From Prorocentrum cordatum (taxonomy: Eukaryota > Sar > Dinophyceae > Prorocentrales > Prorocentraceae), in NCBI GenBank assembly GCA_963575745.1, contig CAUYUJ010016152.1, positions 1 to 64,000 on the forward strand: 64,000 nucleotides of DNA, written 5' to 3'. The position numbers were made by a program, and so were the translations under genes. The notes beneath the pieces are model-generated. The model saw only the letters and a list, made by a program, of their open reading frames with translations, had not been told where the DNA came from and searched no databases. This document shows positions 21,201-28,985 of this stretch, one piece after another (the first letter of the stretch is position 1; each line of letters opens with the position of its first letter).

Positions 21201-23739
21201 GACTGCCCTGAAAGGCCCGACATCATGCAGCGAGGAGATACTGCAGCACAAGGTTAGCGGCAGCTTACCATACCTTGGAATGCCTAGCATCCATAGACCA
21301 CGTATTCCGCGTACACCACCAAGAAGGCCCGCTCCACGGACACCTGATCCAGACGAGCTGGTGGCCACACCTGCCGAGGACAACGCTCAGACGGGCGACA
21401 TTCCTCAACGGGGTACAGCATCATCGCATGATCCACTGATCACCGTAATCGTGGACATATCAAATATCGTTCTTACTGCAGATGAGAAAGCTGCGAACGA
21501 CAACATGAAGGCAGACCTCTCGGCAGACATCCAAGCAGAAGAGCAGATCGAGGCAAGCATCCTCGATAACATCATTGATCCGCCATCGAATTTCCTTGAT
21601 CATCCAGACTACGACCCCGACGAGGATTCAAGATGGATTAGACAGTCTGATGATTGCCGCGTGTATTGTTGGACATCGGCGTTAGTGGTGGATTCGCCTA
21701 TGATCAAGATGAGGCAGATCATCGAGATACACAGTGGCGCAGACAGAATCGTAATGGACAAAATTCAGTCACATTTACAGTTTGAAATTCGATTTGGATC
21801 GAAAGCATGGAATGCGGAGTCATATCAATTGAACTACAATCATACCCACAAGTGGGCACGTGAATTGCCCAATTGTGGTGCAGATCATTTCTTCAAAAAG
21901 TTGGTACACTACCTCGACCCAGAGACTATCGAGGAGTCGACCACAGGCATCTTTCAATGGATTTCCAAAGTATACCAGAACATCTTGAAATATATTATTG
22001 TGGAACTACCAGATTTCGCCAAGGAAGTCATCCATGACAACCATCCTGCACTTCAGGCATTGCGTGACCTATACAAAAATTGTACTGCGACATACGGTGA
22101 TCCAGAGTTTCCTGCGTGGGAAGAGCTGGTGGAAACACCTGCTGCGCCTCGAAAGGACGGCGCTGAGCAGGATATTCCCCAGGACCCAGGCAGCGTTGCG
22201 TCTGCAGCTCCCGATCAGGAGACTATGGTACGTATCATAGCCGAGCAGACGGGACTCAAGCGCGAGGAGGGCGACAACGAGGCTACCTTGCAGAAGCAGG
22301 CTCGCCGTCTTCGTGAGGAGAACGTATGTCATGGCGGTACTGAGGATACCGACAACGTCAAGGTAGAGCACAAAGGACTGCCAGGGGAAAGGTTGTCTCG
22401 GATCGAGATCGAGGGTTTAAGCAGATCGATCGCTTCCAGACCAAACACCGAGATCAATCGTGAGGCGATCAATCAGATCGGTCAGAGCCTCGCTCGCGGG
22501 CAGGACACCCGCTGGGGATCCCGCGATCACCTGACTTCGGCAGGGGCCCCCGAGACGATCTTGCATCCCATACCGCTCTGTAACAATTGCGGTCGAGATC
22601 TGTCCCTCGGTATCGTCACAGGTGACGGCACACTCTGTGATATATGTTGGCAATGCACTGTGGCCGTAGGCGCCACAGGTAAGAGCACCGCCACACAGAG
22701 TGACCTCGCGTACCTCCATAAGTTGACGAACTGGATCAAGACGACGTTGTCCGAGGACCAGGTCGCGAGATATATGAAGGATGGCGCACATGTCATTATG
22801 ACGGGTGCGCGATCCCCCATAGGCACAGAGAAAGATCAGTTGCGGAGATTGGCCAATACGTCCAAAAAGAGGTATCAGAAGTGGGTCGAAGCCGGTAGCC
22901 CGCCTGCACACGAATGCAGATTAATGGGCGAATCCGAGGACGACCGACCTCTGTACTACCCATACGCCAATCTCATTCAACGCTTTCTCAACGACCTCAG
23001 ATTCCATCATCAGATGACAGGAGCCCGCGTTAATGTCGGCAAGAAGCCCTGGAGAGTCGAGGACATGCGCGACGCGTGGGACATCCTTGACGTCAGTATT
23101 AGGACAGGACAGGCTGGTCGGAGAAAGTGGTGGCTGAACGAGGGACGCATTGACAGGCAGACGCGGCAGGCGCGCGGACTGATTACGGTTTCTCTCCCTC
23201 GAAGGGACGGAACCCGTGAACAGTTCACCCAGCGCAAGCTTGCCGCGATTGCCAACGAACTGATAGGCTCCCTCGATCCGCCACACACTGACCAGAGGGG
23301 GGGTCGTACAGGGATGATAACCGATCCAGATACACACTCCCGACAGTCCGATGACGCCATGGAGCCGCGGCCGCCGCCGCGGCCGCCGCCGCGCCCTGCT
23401 CCTGGCGACGCCGCTGCATCCAGCGCCTCAGGCGCAGAGGACTACATGCCCGCGATGCCGCGCGCCAAGAGAGCACGTACATCTGATTACGCTGCTTACT
23501 GGCGCCACAAACTCGAGGACAGCGATTGGGGTCTTCGATACTGGAGTTATTACATCAAATGTTGGATCTACATTGCGATCAACAACGACGAGTATGTGTA
23601 CATCCAGGATATCACGCACAACGATTGGTTCCGCAACTGGATCCCGAGGACCACTTGGGAAACGTTTACGACAAGCTATGTGACGTACAACGGCCAGAGG
23701 GTGTGGGACCGCAGGTTCTACAAGGACGGCGACGCGTAG
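18214..23739 (+). CDS. Element polyprotein C-terminal part with Tpt1/KptA-like domain
   Basis: 1,841 codons plus no frameshift, starting right after the TGA. Residues are counted from 18214. Residues about 1-430 are unassigned and include Pro-rich linkers. Residues about 480-760 form a Tpt1/KptA-like RNA 2'-phosphotransferase domain (see separate entry). The middle part, about 840-1040 and 1130-1310, is well-ordered looking but unrecognised. Residues 1456-1481 contain a C-x2-C and C-x2-C-x2-C cluster (CNNCGRDL ... CDICWQC) that may bind zinc. A short basic run PRAKRARTSD near 1746 could be a nuclear signal. The C-terminus is aromatic-rich and ends at TAG 23737-23739. If not part of a retroelement it could be a host gene, but continuity of frame with RT/RNase H argues for one polyprotein. 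Confidence 0.6.
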   Translation: MDTYDRVTPQAWHAKQNNHNMAMFTTQCCDAVCYRNFCALIQSLPSQPYPFRPPLLTSVTDNQAYTQAKEIMAAFDFREKLTNEWKRDLSLTTLMTQTANETAHCAWMASCAEGTLPASLPAETGDTTEPTPGRSTRTPAPDPGDPDQTLPDNDPWVMAYNDLFQYLMLLIKEYLGAWASWHSLEKDELLEPKIVKTVEDAHAVTWVVFEQFLHQIKDLDGDDNATKSRLIAEENRLSSHRIGPAAENEKNIEACKTFFKQNALDRVALGHDPNVPTAVWRAADDTAQPAPPGPLPDPLQPGPQSIKASQPSTPEPKAEQQPADQLPKAEAVPIPDDGTDLEAMELEATPAEEEPSPHEMNMLSWQDSCERSMHEDTSKLGIFDNSCTIREWKIQYGVKDEHPYMCPMLRGTKATNGFACIEDREWYEQLLHDDSVIAHAPDIAQSGCFPEWKCIPLPHYDDVRYGPELIDEKWLGTNKYMSKDITTMLRHEIHYKKFWINQFHDRRINICDKTTKNDWKIPSNWKSFKEMVEWKFRDRKERHNGPSMEAAVAHFKKDGENDGYTDWNDYYPIFIIRAFQKHIDPQKNRIEIYAKPIPDGGDPSTFDWNSVIAIRCVGGHSCVNPTSKPWNMGWESLQWTDVKYLHHGTASRAWKNILKTGIIPGYVEPHSQRDSNYKPSQRSEAFFSSSTYLNNVQKNPHTSVESYKFNSYKNEVELVINMEIATKAGCRFWLGAQGAIMTEDVVPAAAIIAIRRLKPHHMHGQQLRPDGDPWDYPPLAAREPLSKYEICACLPGELIDDPPGLAPIDPDHDMEPPRTTPASAPSARPGGTPAGRTSAEDALDEQIVRAMIQETNHKADDKEWLIALSHCREALRPITSKIMQKDWDRRPAFNDVRMGDFIVIKNWGSTKCFHYDNHWPKGNHNTKIAMSKGHIYGPIIHFGIFDKFFAVQVPILNYGLRWVNIWYNDKSMPLKGVVFALPIRIEEHAIDPTWIETALKGPTSCSEEILQHKVSGSLPYLGMPSIHRPRIPRTPPRRPAPRTPDPDELVATPAEDNAQTGDIPQRGTASSHDPLITVIVDISNIVLTADEKAANDNMKADLSADIQAEEQIEASILDNIIDPPSNFLDHPDYDPDEDSRWIRQSDDCRVYCWTSALVVDSPMIKMRQIIEIHSGADRIVMDKIQSHLQFEIRFGSKAWNAESYQLNYNHTHKWARELPNCGADHFFKKLVHYLDPETIEESTTGIFQWISKVYQNILKYIIVELPDFAKEVIHDNHPALQALRDLYKNCTATYGDPEFPAWEELVETPAAPRKDGAEQDIPQDPGSVASAAPDQETMVRIIAEQTGLKREEGDNEATLQKQARRLREENVCHGGTEDTDNVKVEHKGLPGERLSRIEIEGLSRSIASRPNTEINREAINQIGQSLARGQDTRWGSRDHLTSAGAPETILHPIPLCNNCGRDLSLGIVTGDGTLCDICWQCTVAVGATGKSTATQSDLAYLHKLTNWIKTTLSEDQVARYMKDGAHVIMTGARSPIGTEKDQLRRLANTSKKRYQKWVEAGSPPAHECRLMGESEDDRPLYYPYANLIQRFLNDLRFHHQMTGARVNVGKKPWRVEDMRDAWDILDVSIRTGQAGRRKWWLNEGRIDRQTRQARGLITVSLPRRDGTREQFTQRKLAAIANELIGSLDPPHTDQRGGRTGMITDPDTHSRQSDDAMEPRPPPRPPPRPAPGDAAASSASGAEDYMPAMPRAKRARTSDYAAYWRHKLEDSDWGLRYWSYYIKCWIYIAINNDEYVYIQDITHNDWFRNWIPRTTWETFTTSYVTYNGQRVWDRRFYKDGDA
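19651..20490 (+). other. Tpt1/KptA-like RNA 2'-phosphotransferase domain
   Basis: The family transfers an internal 2'-phosphate from RNA to NAD+. Visible motifs, numbered from 18214: MSKDITTMLRHEI with Arg490-His491 (codons 19681-19686), matching the S-K-x-L-x-x-x-L-R-H start; IRCVGGHSC with Arg615 and Gly-His-Ser 619-621, matching IRAxQGHS; LHHGTASRAWKNIL with His647, the NAD-site HGT; Arg682 before AFFSSS; and INMEIATKAG followed by GAIMTEDVVP at about 738-747, matching the last strand. The Arg-His-Arg-Arg set seems complete. The spacing between Arg491 and Arg615 is longer than in compact bacterial KptA, implying an insertion. Assignment rests on motif order, not on a profile search. Confidence 0.7.
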
Positions 23740-23947
23740 TGAGTCGGCCGCAAGGCCCACTGCTCAAGAGCAGAACTTCCGCTCATCAAAGTTCGCCTTG
23801 AGCGGTGGCTAATACATTCTTTTAGGCCACTTCAATCTTTCACACAAGTGGCCATACACACATATAGATATCTTTTGCGATCACCGAGGCAGCCTCCTAA
23901 GGAGCAACGCCAACGGGAGTCGCCAAACAGATTTTTATACATCATTT

Positions 23948-24104
23948 TCGTGTTCATCAACACGACATTTTTTCCTGGCCAGGTACTTGCTTTAACACAG
24001 ATTTGCATTTCTTTCAGGATCGTGTTCGTCAACGCGATCTTGGCATACATTTGCTTTTAGGCAGACTTGTGTTTGATTTCAAGATTGTGCTCGTCAACGC
24101 GATC
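23948..24104 (+). repeat. Three related stem-loops, TCGTGTTCRTCAACRCGA family
   Basis: Copies lie at 23948-23965, 24018-24039 and 24083-24104. Each pairs around a four-base loop (CATC or CGTC). Differences between copies mostly preserve pairing by switching A-T, G-C and G-T pairs, which suggests selection at the RNA level. Confidence 0.7.
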
Positions 24105-24171
24105 TTAGCATGCGTATTTTAACAATTCAACAATATTGCGTCGAGAATAATCTGCTAGCTGGTGGCAACAC

Positions 24172-24196
24172 CTGCCTCGCAAATCTTGCGAGGCAG
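24172..24196 (+). other. Perfect 11-bp hairpin
   Basis: CTGCCTCGCAA and TTGCGAGGCAG flank a three-base ATC loop. There is no U tract after it; role unknown. Confidence 0.75.
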
Positions 24197-24445
24197 TTTA
24201 CATGTTGCCTTGGTGCTCAGATCTTCTTTCTCCGCCTACCTTTGTCTCATTCTTCTCCTCCCTCGAGTGCCGAAGCGTGTTGGGGGGCGCACCGAGGGGG
24301 CGGCAAAGTCCGCCTGGAGAAGAAAAAGAGACCCAAGGTATCTCTTCTTACCTCAACTTGCAACTGGGCTCCGCTGACTTTTAGCCCAGCTGCCTTTCAG
24401 ACTTAAGGTAAAGGAGTTCAGAGGTTACGGATTCCATCCTGCTGA

Positions 24446-24479
24446 TCCCGAGTCCTGCCTTCACGGGCGGGATTCGGGA
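24446..24479 (+). other. 14-bp hairpin with two G-T positions
   Basis: TCCCGAGTCCTGCC pairs with GGCGGGATTCGGGA around a six-base loop. The two non-Watson-Crick positions are G-U in RNA, so the fold is better as RNA than as DNA. Confidence 0.6.
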
Positions 24480-24682
24480 CGGGGGGTGTGTATGGAACCC
24501 GTGTAATACCCTCATATATACTCCTTATCCTTACCTCTCCCGCACCTGGCCGTTTGGGCTCAGGTACTGAGTTTGAGCGATCGTACCTTGATCGCTTGGG
24601 AGGGAAAGATATCCATCTATCCCTCCATCTCTCTACCAACGGATCAGGGGTTCTGTACTCTTGTACTTCAACCCCATACACA

Positions 24683-24722
24683 CCTCCTCCTCCTCCTCCT
24701 CCTCCTCCTCCTCCTCCTCCTC
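24683..24722. repeat. TCC microsatellite
   Basis: Pure CCT triplets at the 3' limit of the AT-richer element. Confidence 0.95.
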
Positions 24723-25060
24723 CCCCTTCCTTTTTGTGCAAGGGCTATGGCGCACGTGCCACTTGTTTGGGCTCGGGCAGTGAGGTTCCCCATCCTCCTC
24801 CTTCTCCTCGTCATCCTCTTCATGTTGCTGACGCCGCTGCCTCCTCCCCCTCCTCTTCCTACCTTTTTGTTTGCTCTCCCTTTGTTCTCTGGTTTCAGCT
24901 TGTTGTCTTCTCGAGTCTCAGCGCGTTCCTTCTCGCCCAGAGCGGTCTGGGAGTCTGGTCAGAACATGCTCAGCAGGAGCGCGGAGGTTCCCCTCCTCAT
25001 CGTCGTCGTCCTCCCTCTGCTCATGTTGCTGTTGATGTGCCCTCGTCGTCCTCTTTTTGA
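24723..25060. other. Pyrimidine-rich spacer
   Basis: CTC- and TCC-rich DNA between two microsatellites; frames through it are low complexity and no gene is seen. Confidence 0.5.
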
Positions 25061-25238
25061 CCCTCCTCCTATTCCTCCTCCGTCCTCTCCTCCTCCTCCT
25101 CCGCCTCCTCCTCCTCCTCTTCCTCCTCTTCCTCGCACCCCTCCCTCCTCCTCCTCCCATTTCCCCTCCTCCTCCTCCTCCTCCTCCTCCTCCTCCTCCT
25201 CCTCCTCCTCCTCCTCCTCCTCCCCTTCTCCTCCTCCA
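25061..25238. repeat. TCC/TCT microsatellite
   Basis: CTC/TCC triplets, purest at 25165-25225. Poly-Glu and poly-Pro frames on either strand are artefacts. Confidence 0.93.
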
Positions 25239-25429
25239 GCTCTGTCTCCTGCTCCCTCCCTTTTCCTCCTCTCTGAATGATTCCTCGTCGCGCAGCGCGT
25301 TCCAGAAGAATCTTGCCGGAACGCGCTCGGAAGGAGCGCCAATGCTCTAGGGCGACGCGCACGGATCGCCATTAGACGACTGCGCAAACAGCTTGGTCAT
25401 GTGCCCCGGGCCCGCCTCTGGGAGGCCTA

Positions 25430-26440
25430 AAATTGCCCCGGGGAGCCTTCAGACAGCAATCCCGGCGGCCCCAGACGGTCTCGAGACACCCCTAAGACGC
25501 CGTCCAGGGGCCTCTGGCGACGCACGATGCGTTTTACATTGCCCCGGAGGCCCCCAAGACGCCCGAACAGGCCATTAGGATGCCGCCCAAGAGCGCCCCG
25601 AGAGGGCAAAATCGTTGATTGTCATTGTTATTTCAATGTTGTTTTCATTATCGCTGTTTCGTGTTTCCAGCACTAAAGCACCGCCCAAGAGGCTCTCCAA
25701 ACCATTCCAAGACGGCCCAAGAGGCCCCCAAGAGGGCCCCAAGACGGCCCAAGAGAGCCCCGAGACGGCCCCAGAGCCGCTCAAGACGGCGCAAGAGGGC
25801 CCCAAGAAGGCCCCGAGAGGGGCCCAAGAGAGGGAACGCGAACTGAGAAATCAAGTTCTCCGCCCGAAGATGGCTGCAAGAGGCCCCAAGAGGCCCCCAG
25901 GAAACCCCCAGGAGGCCCCACGAAGCCCCCAAGAGGCCGCACGATGCGTTTTACGTTGCCCCAAAGGCCCCCAAGACGCCCCAGGAGGCCTTTAAGATGC
26001 CGCCCAAGAGCGCCCCGAGAGGGCAAAATCGTTGATTGTCACGTGTTTTTTTCCATGTTGTTTGCGTTCTCGCTGTTTCGTGCTTCTGGCGCTAAAGCAC
26101 CGCCCAAGAGGCTCCCCAAACCGTTCCCAGATGGCCCAAGAGGCTCCCAAGAGAGCCCCAAGACGGCCCAAGTGAGCCCCGAGACGGCCCCAGAGCCGCT
26201 CAAGACGGCGCAAGAGGGTCCCAAGAAGGCCCTAAGAGGGGCCCAAGACAGGGAACGCGAATTGAAAAATCATGTTCTCCGCCCCAAGATAGCTGCGAGA
26301 GGCCCCAAGAGGCCCCCAGGAACCCCCCAAGAGGCCCTACGCAGCCCCCAAGAGGCCGCACGATGCGTTTTAAATTGCCCCAGAGGCCCCCAAGACGCCC
26401 CCAAGAGCGCCCCGAGAGGGCAAAATCGCTGATTTCTGTT
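25430..26440. repeat. About 410-bp tandem repeat, 2.4 copies, CCAAGA-rich
   Basis: The block AGAGGGCAAAATCGTTGATT recurs at 25601 and 26018 and, diverged, at 26415 (periods 417 and 397). GCACGATGCGTTTTA recurs at 25522, 25939 and 26358. Inside each unit, GCCCCAAGAGG-type heptamers repeat many times. Each unit holds a similar open frame (starting MLFSLSLFR or MLFAFSLFR) rich in Pro, Lys and Glu. I regard it as a by-product of the repeat. Confidence 0.85.
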
Positions 26441-26459
26441 ACAATGTATTTTTTGACAT

Positions 26460-27020
26460 TCTCGCGGCCGAGGCCCTCAGACATCCGATGTCGTGATTTT
26501 TTCAATGCGCGGTCCCCGGAGGTCCCGGCCCTTTCCCCAGGACCGGTTTTTCGCCCCGAGTTGTTTTTCGACAGCCGCGTGGCCCGTCGGGAGCTCCTGG
26601 AAACCGAAAGCCCAGAAAATTTGCGTCGTGATTTTATCACGACGTTGGAGATCTGCCGACGAGGGCCATGGCCCCGCTCGCCGGGCTCCGGCGGCCGAGG
26701 GCCCCAGACACCGAAAGTCGTATTTTTTTTCAATGCGCGGTCCCCGGCGGTCCCGGCCCTTTCGTCGGGGACGTTTTTTCGTGTTGGGCCGTTTTTTGAC
26801 AGTCCCCGGGCTCTCTAGGGGCTCCTCTACAGCCGAAATCGCGAAAATCTTGGTTGTGTTTTTTCACGACGTCGGAGATCTGCCGACGAGGGCCGCGGCG
26901 GGGAGGCGCCGGGCGGCCCCGCCCGCGGGGCCGCGGCGGCCGAGGGCCCCAGACATCCGATGTCGCGATTTTTCCCCAGCGCGCGGTCCCCGGATGTCCC
27001 GGCCCTTCCCCTGGGGCCGG
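26460..27020. repeat. About 235-bp tandem repeat, 2.5 copies
   Basis: CAGACATCCGATGTCG or its variant recurs at 26478, 26705 and 26950. Each copy is followed by TTTTT, a GCGCGGTCCCCGG block and a GTCCCGGCCCTT block. Intervening GAGATCTGCCGACGAGGGCC also repeats. Confidence 0.8.
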
Positions 27021-27414
27021 TTCTTCGTCCACGCATGAAAATCAACAAGTAGTTTTTGCAGTTTTCCGTTGGGCCTTCCCCTGGCAGACTTGGGAGCCTT
27101 GGGGGGCATCATAGGGCCATCCCGGAGGACTTCGATCAAAAAAAGGGGGGGTGTTTAAGCCAGAACGGGCCCCGAACGACAAAATCAGTGAATTTGCTTT
27201 CTCGCTGAGGCTATCTTGCTCGCTCCACCCAGTCGCGGCCCAGGGAAGAGGGCGCGGGTGAGGAGGAGGGTGGGGGGGGATGAAGAGGGGAGGGGGGGAT
27301 GGGAAGCTCGCTTCAGCATGGGGAAAAGTGGGAAGGGGTCATCCCCTCCCCGCGGGGTGAGCCCCTCCCCGGAGGGGGTAAATTTCTCTTCGGGCAGCCC
27401 GCCGCCCCTCCCTC
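27021..27414. other. Spacer between satellite blocks
   Basis: G-rich and mixed DNA; no motif or gene recognised. Confidence 0.4.
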
Positions 27415-27595
27415 CCTCCCTCCCTCCTGTTTCTCCTCCTCCTCCTCCTCCATCTCCTCCTCCTCTTCCTCCTCCTCCTCCTCCTCCTCCTCCTCCTCCT
27501 CGTGCTCCTCTCCTTCCTGTTCCTCCTCCTCCTCCTCCTCCTCCTCCTCCTCCCCCTCCTCCTCCTCCTCTTCCTCCCCCTCCGGAAAGGGTAGC
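27415..27595. repeat. CCT microsatellite
   Basis: CTC/TCC triplets with some TCTTCC interruptions. Confidence 0.93.
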
Positions 27596-27941
27596 CGGCC
27601 AAACCGCTCACGCCCAGAGGGCCGGCGGGATGCTGGACGGGGGCCCCGGTGTTCTTCGTCGCCCAGGGCATCCCTCCGCGGGGCCTCGGGCTTGGGCGAG
27701 GGGGCTCACACTGTCAGGGGGGCAGAGGAGGAGCGGCGGCCATTCGGAGTGGAGGCCCATGCCAGAAGAACACCGTGCTCGCCTCCAGGGCGCCCTGGAT
27801 TTTTTGAGTTTTGATGGTTAGATGGTTAACGATGGATAAAGAAATGCGCGATGTTCCCACGACAAGAAACCATGGGGGTCTTGGGGTCTCAGGGTTGGGT
27901 TTCCTATGGGCTGGCCTCCATTGTAGGTGCCGCGCTTCCGA

Positions 27942-28118
27942 AAAACGCTATAAACATATATTTTGGCGCTCCGCACAGATTTCTTGGATCCGCGCGGGGC
28001 CCCCCCCCGCGGCGCCTCAGGCGCCGCCCCTGGCGCGCTCCGCGCGCCCGGGAGGGGGGTCCAGCGCAAATCCAAGAAATCCGCGCGGAGCGCAGACAGT
28101 TTCTGTTTATGGCGTTTT
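27942..28118. repeat. Fold-back element with imperfect 54-bp arms
   Basis: The inner arms 27966-27995 and 28064-28093 are 30 bases each and inverted, both centred on GATTTCTTGGAT, with about four mismatches. The outer arms AAAACGCTATAAACA (27942-27956) and TGTTTATGGCGTTTT (28104-28118) differ at one position. The loop contains a further perfect palindrome, GCGGCGCC-TCA-GGCGCCGC. This is the shape of a MITE or fold-back insertion. No flanking target duplication was identified. Confidence 0.75.
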
Positions 28119-28690
28119 CCCTTCTTCCGAAAACGGTCCAACATTTTCCGTTGTGATTATTTTGTTACGGCGCGATCGTGCCACTCTGGGCCTGCGGCTC
28201 CTCCCGTCCGCCTCCACCAGGCGCTGGCGCCGCGCGCGGCCCTGCAGCCCGCGACGCCTTCGATGCACCAGAACTTTCTGCAGGAGGCCCCTGGGAGGCT
28301 TCCGGATTGCCTCAGTGTGGCCCCAGGCGCCCTCAAGTCGGGCCTCCCCGCAGCCAAGATGGCAAATGACGGCTTCAGATTGCAGAACATCACCTTCGGA
28401 CTGCCCGGAGAAAACCCGACGATGCTCCCAAGGGACCCTAATTAAGAATCCCCAAGACGCCCCCCCCAAGAAACACCCAAGAAGTGCCTCCAACAGCAAA
28501 TCGAGGAACCCCCTTGAAATGGCCTTTCAAATGGCCCCACGAAGACCCAAGAGTTCCCCAAGAGGCCCTCAGGAGGCACGACTATGTCACGTGTCACGCG
28601 CCTGTGTTTGATAGCGCTGTCCAAGATATTCCAGCGCCCCCCAGGCCTGGGCTAGAACTTGAGCACGCGCGAAGCGCGCGCGATGGTTCT
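28119..28690. other. Spacer with CCAAGA-type repeat motifs
   Basis: The region 28440-28580 again has CCCCAAGA/CCAAGAGG motifs like the 410-bp repeat. A short frame at 28261-28445 lacks any recognised domain. Confidence 0.35.
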
Positions 28691-28714
28691 AGTATATATA
28701 TATATATATATATA
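28691..28714. repeat. TA dinucleotide microsatellite
   Basis: About eleven TA units, then CACACC. Confidence 0.9.
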
Positions 28715-28729
28715 CACACCAGGCGTGAC

Positions 28730-28985
28730 CATGATCGCATTGACGCAGATGTACTCGCCCGCACTCAGACTCATTCACATTCAGACTCACTCGCGCTCAG
28801 ACTCCACCCGCGCTCAGTCTCTCGTAATTCGACGTATCGTCTTCGTTCGTGTTGTGTACCCCGCCACGCAATTCGGCGCGCCCCTCGTGCGGTTCGTTGC
28901 CCCGTAGGGGGCGCCGCCGAAGAAGATATTCACAATTGCGGCACTCGCAACTGCGTATGGTTGGGTCCTTCGCCAGGCTAATTTG
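28730..28985 (+). repeat. Satellite cassette tail module, copy 1
   Basis: A CTCAGACTCATTCACATTCAGACTCA-like stretch is followed by one minisatellite-like monomer (about 28865-28920). The conserved tail then runs ATATTCACAATTGCGG ... CTGCGTATGGTTGGGTCC TTCGCCAGGC (28928-28980). The same order recurs at 30990-31193, 32320-32561 and in part at 55804-55855. Confidence 0.75.

Larger units (their letters stand above)
13545..24670 (+). mobile_element. AT-richer Copia-type retroelement with Tpt1-like domain
   Basis: One reading frame (frame 1) stays open from the gap edge to 23739, interrupted only by TAA at 14290-14292 and TGA at 18211-18213. The order is RT, RNase H, a long extension of about 2,700 codons containing a Tpt1/KptA-like domain and a Cys cluster, then a 3' region with many stem-loops. 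Gag, protease and integrase would lie upstream, in the gap. No LTR pair can be tested because the 5' end is missing. Base composition is clearly more AT-rich than the flanks. The 3' boundary is set at the pyrimidine microsatellite and is approximate. Confidence 0.65.
23740..24670 (+). other. 3' non-coding region of Copia-type element, stem-loop rich
   Basis: After the stop codon the DNA becomes a series of short inverted repeats with little coding character. Stems include CCGCTCA/TGAGCGG (23779-23805) and GGCCACTT/AAGTGGCC (23825-23853). They also include the three related loops at 23948-24104, an 11-bp stem at 24172-24196, a wobble-containing stem at 24446-24479 and AGCGATC/GATCGCT (24576-24596). 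It could be the 3' UTR or LTR of the element. Confidence 0.5.

Noticed and set aside
24172-24196. Rho-independent terminator
   Set aside because: The hairpin lacks a U tract and the sequence is eukaryotic.
24959-25387. Glu-rich minus-strand frame
   Set aside because: Translation of the TCC microsatellite.
28691-28714. TA tract as promoter or replication origin
   Set aside because: A simple microsatellite with no supporting context.
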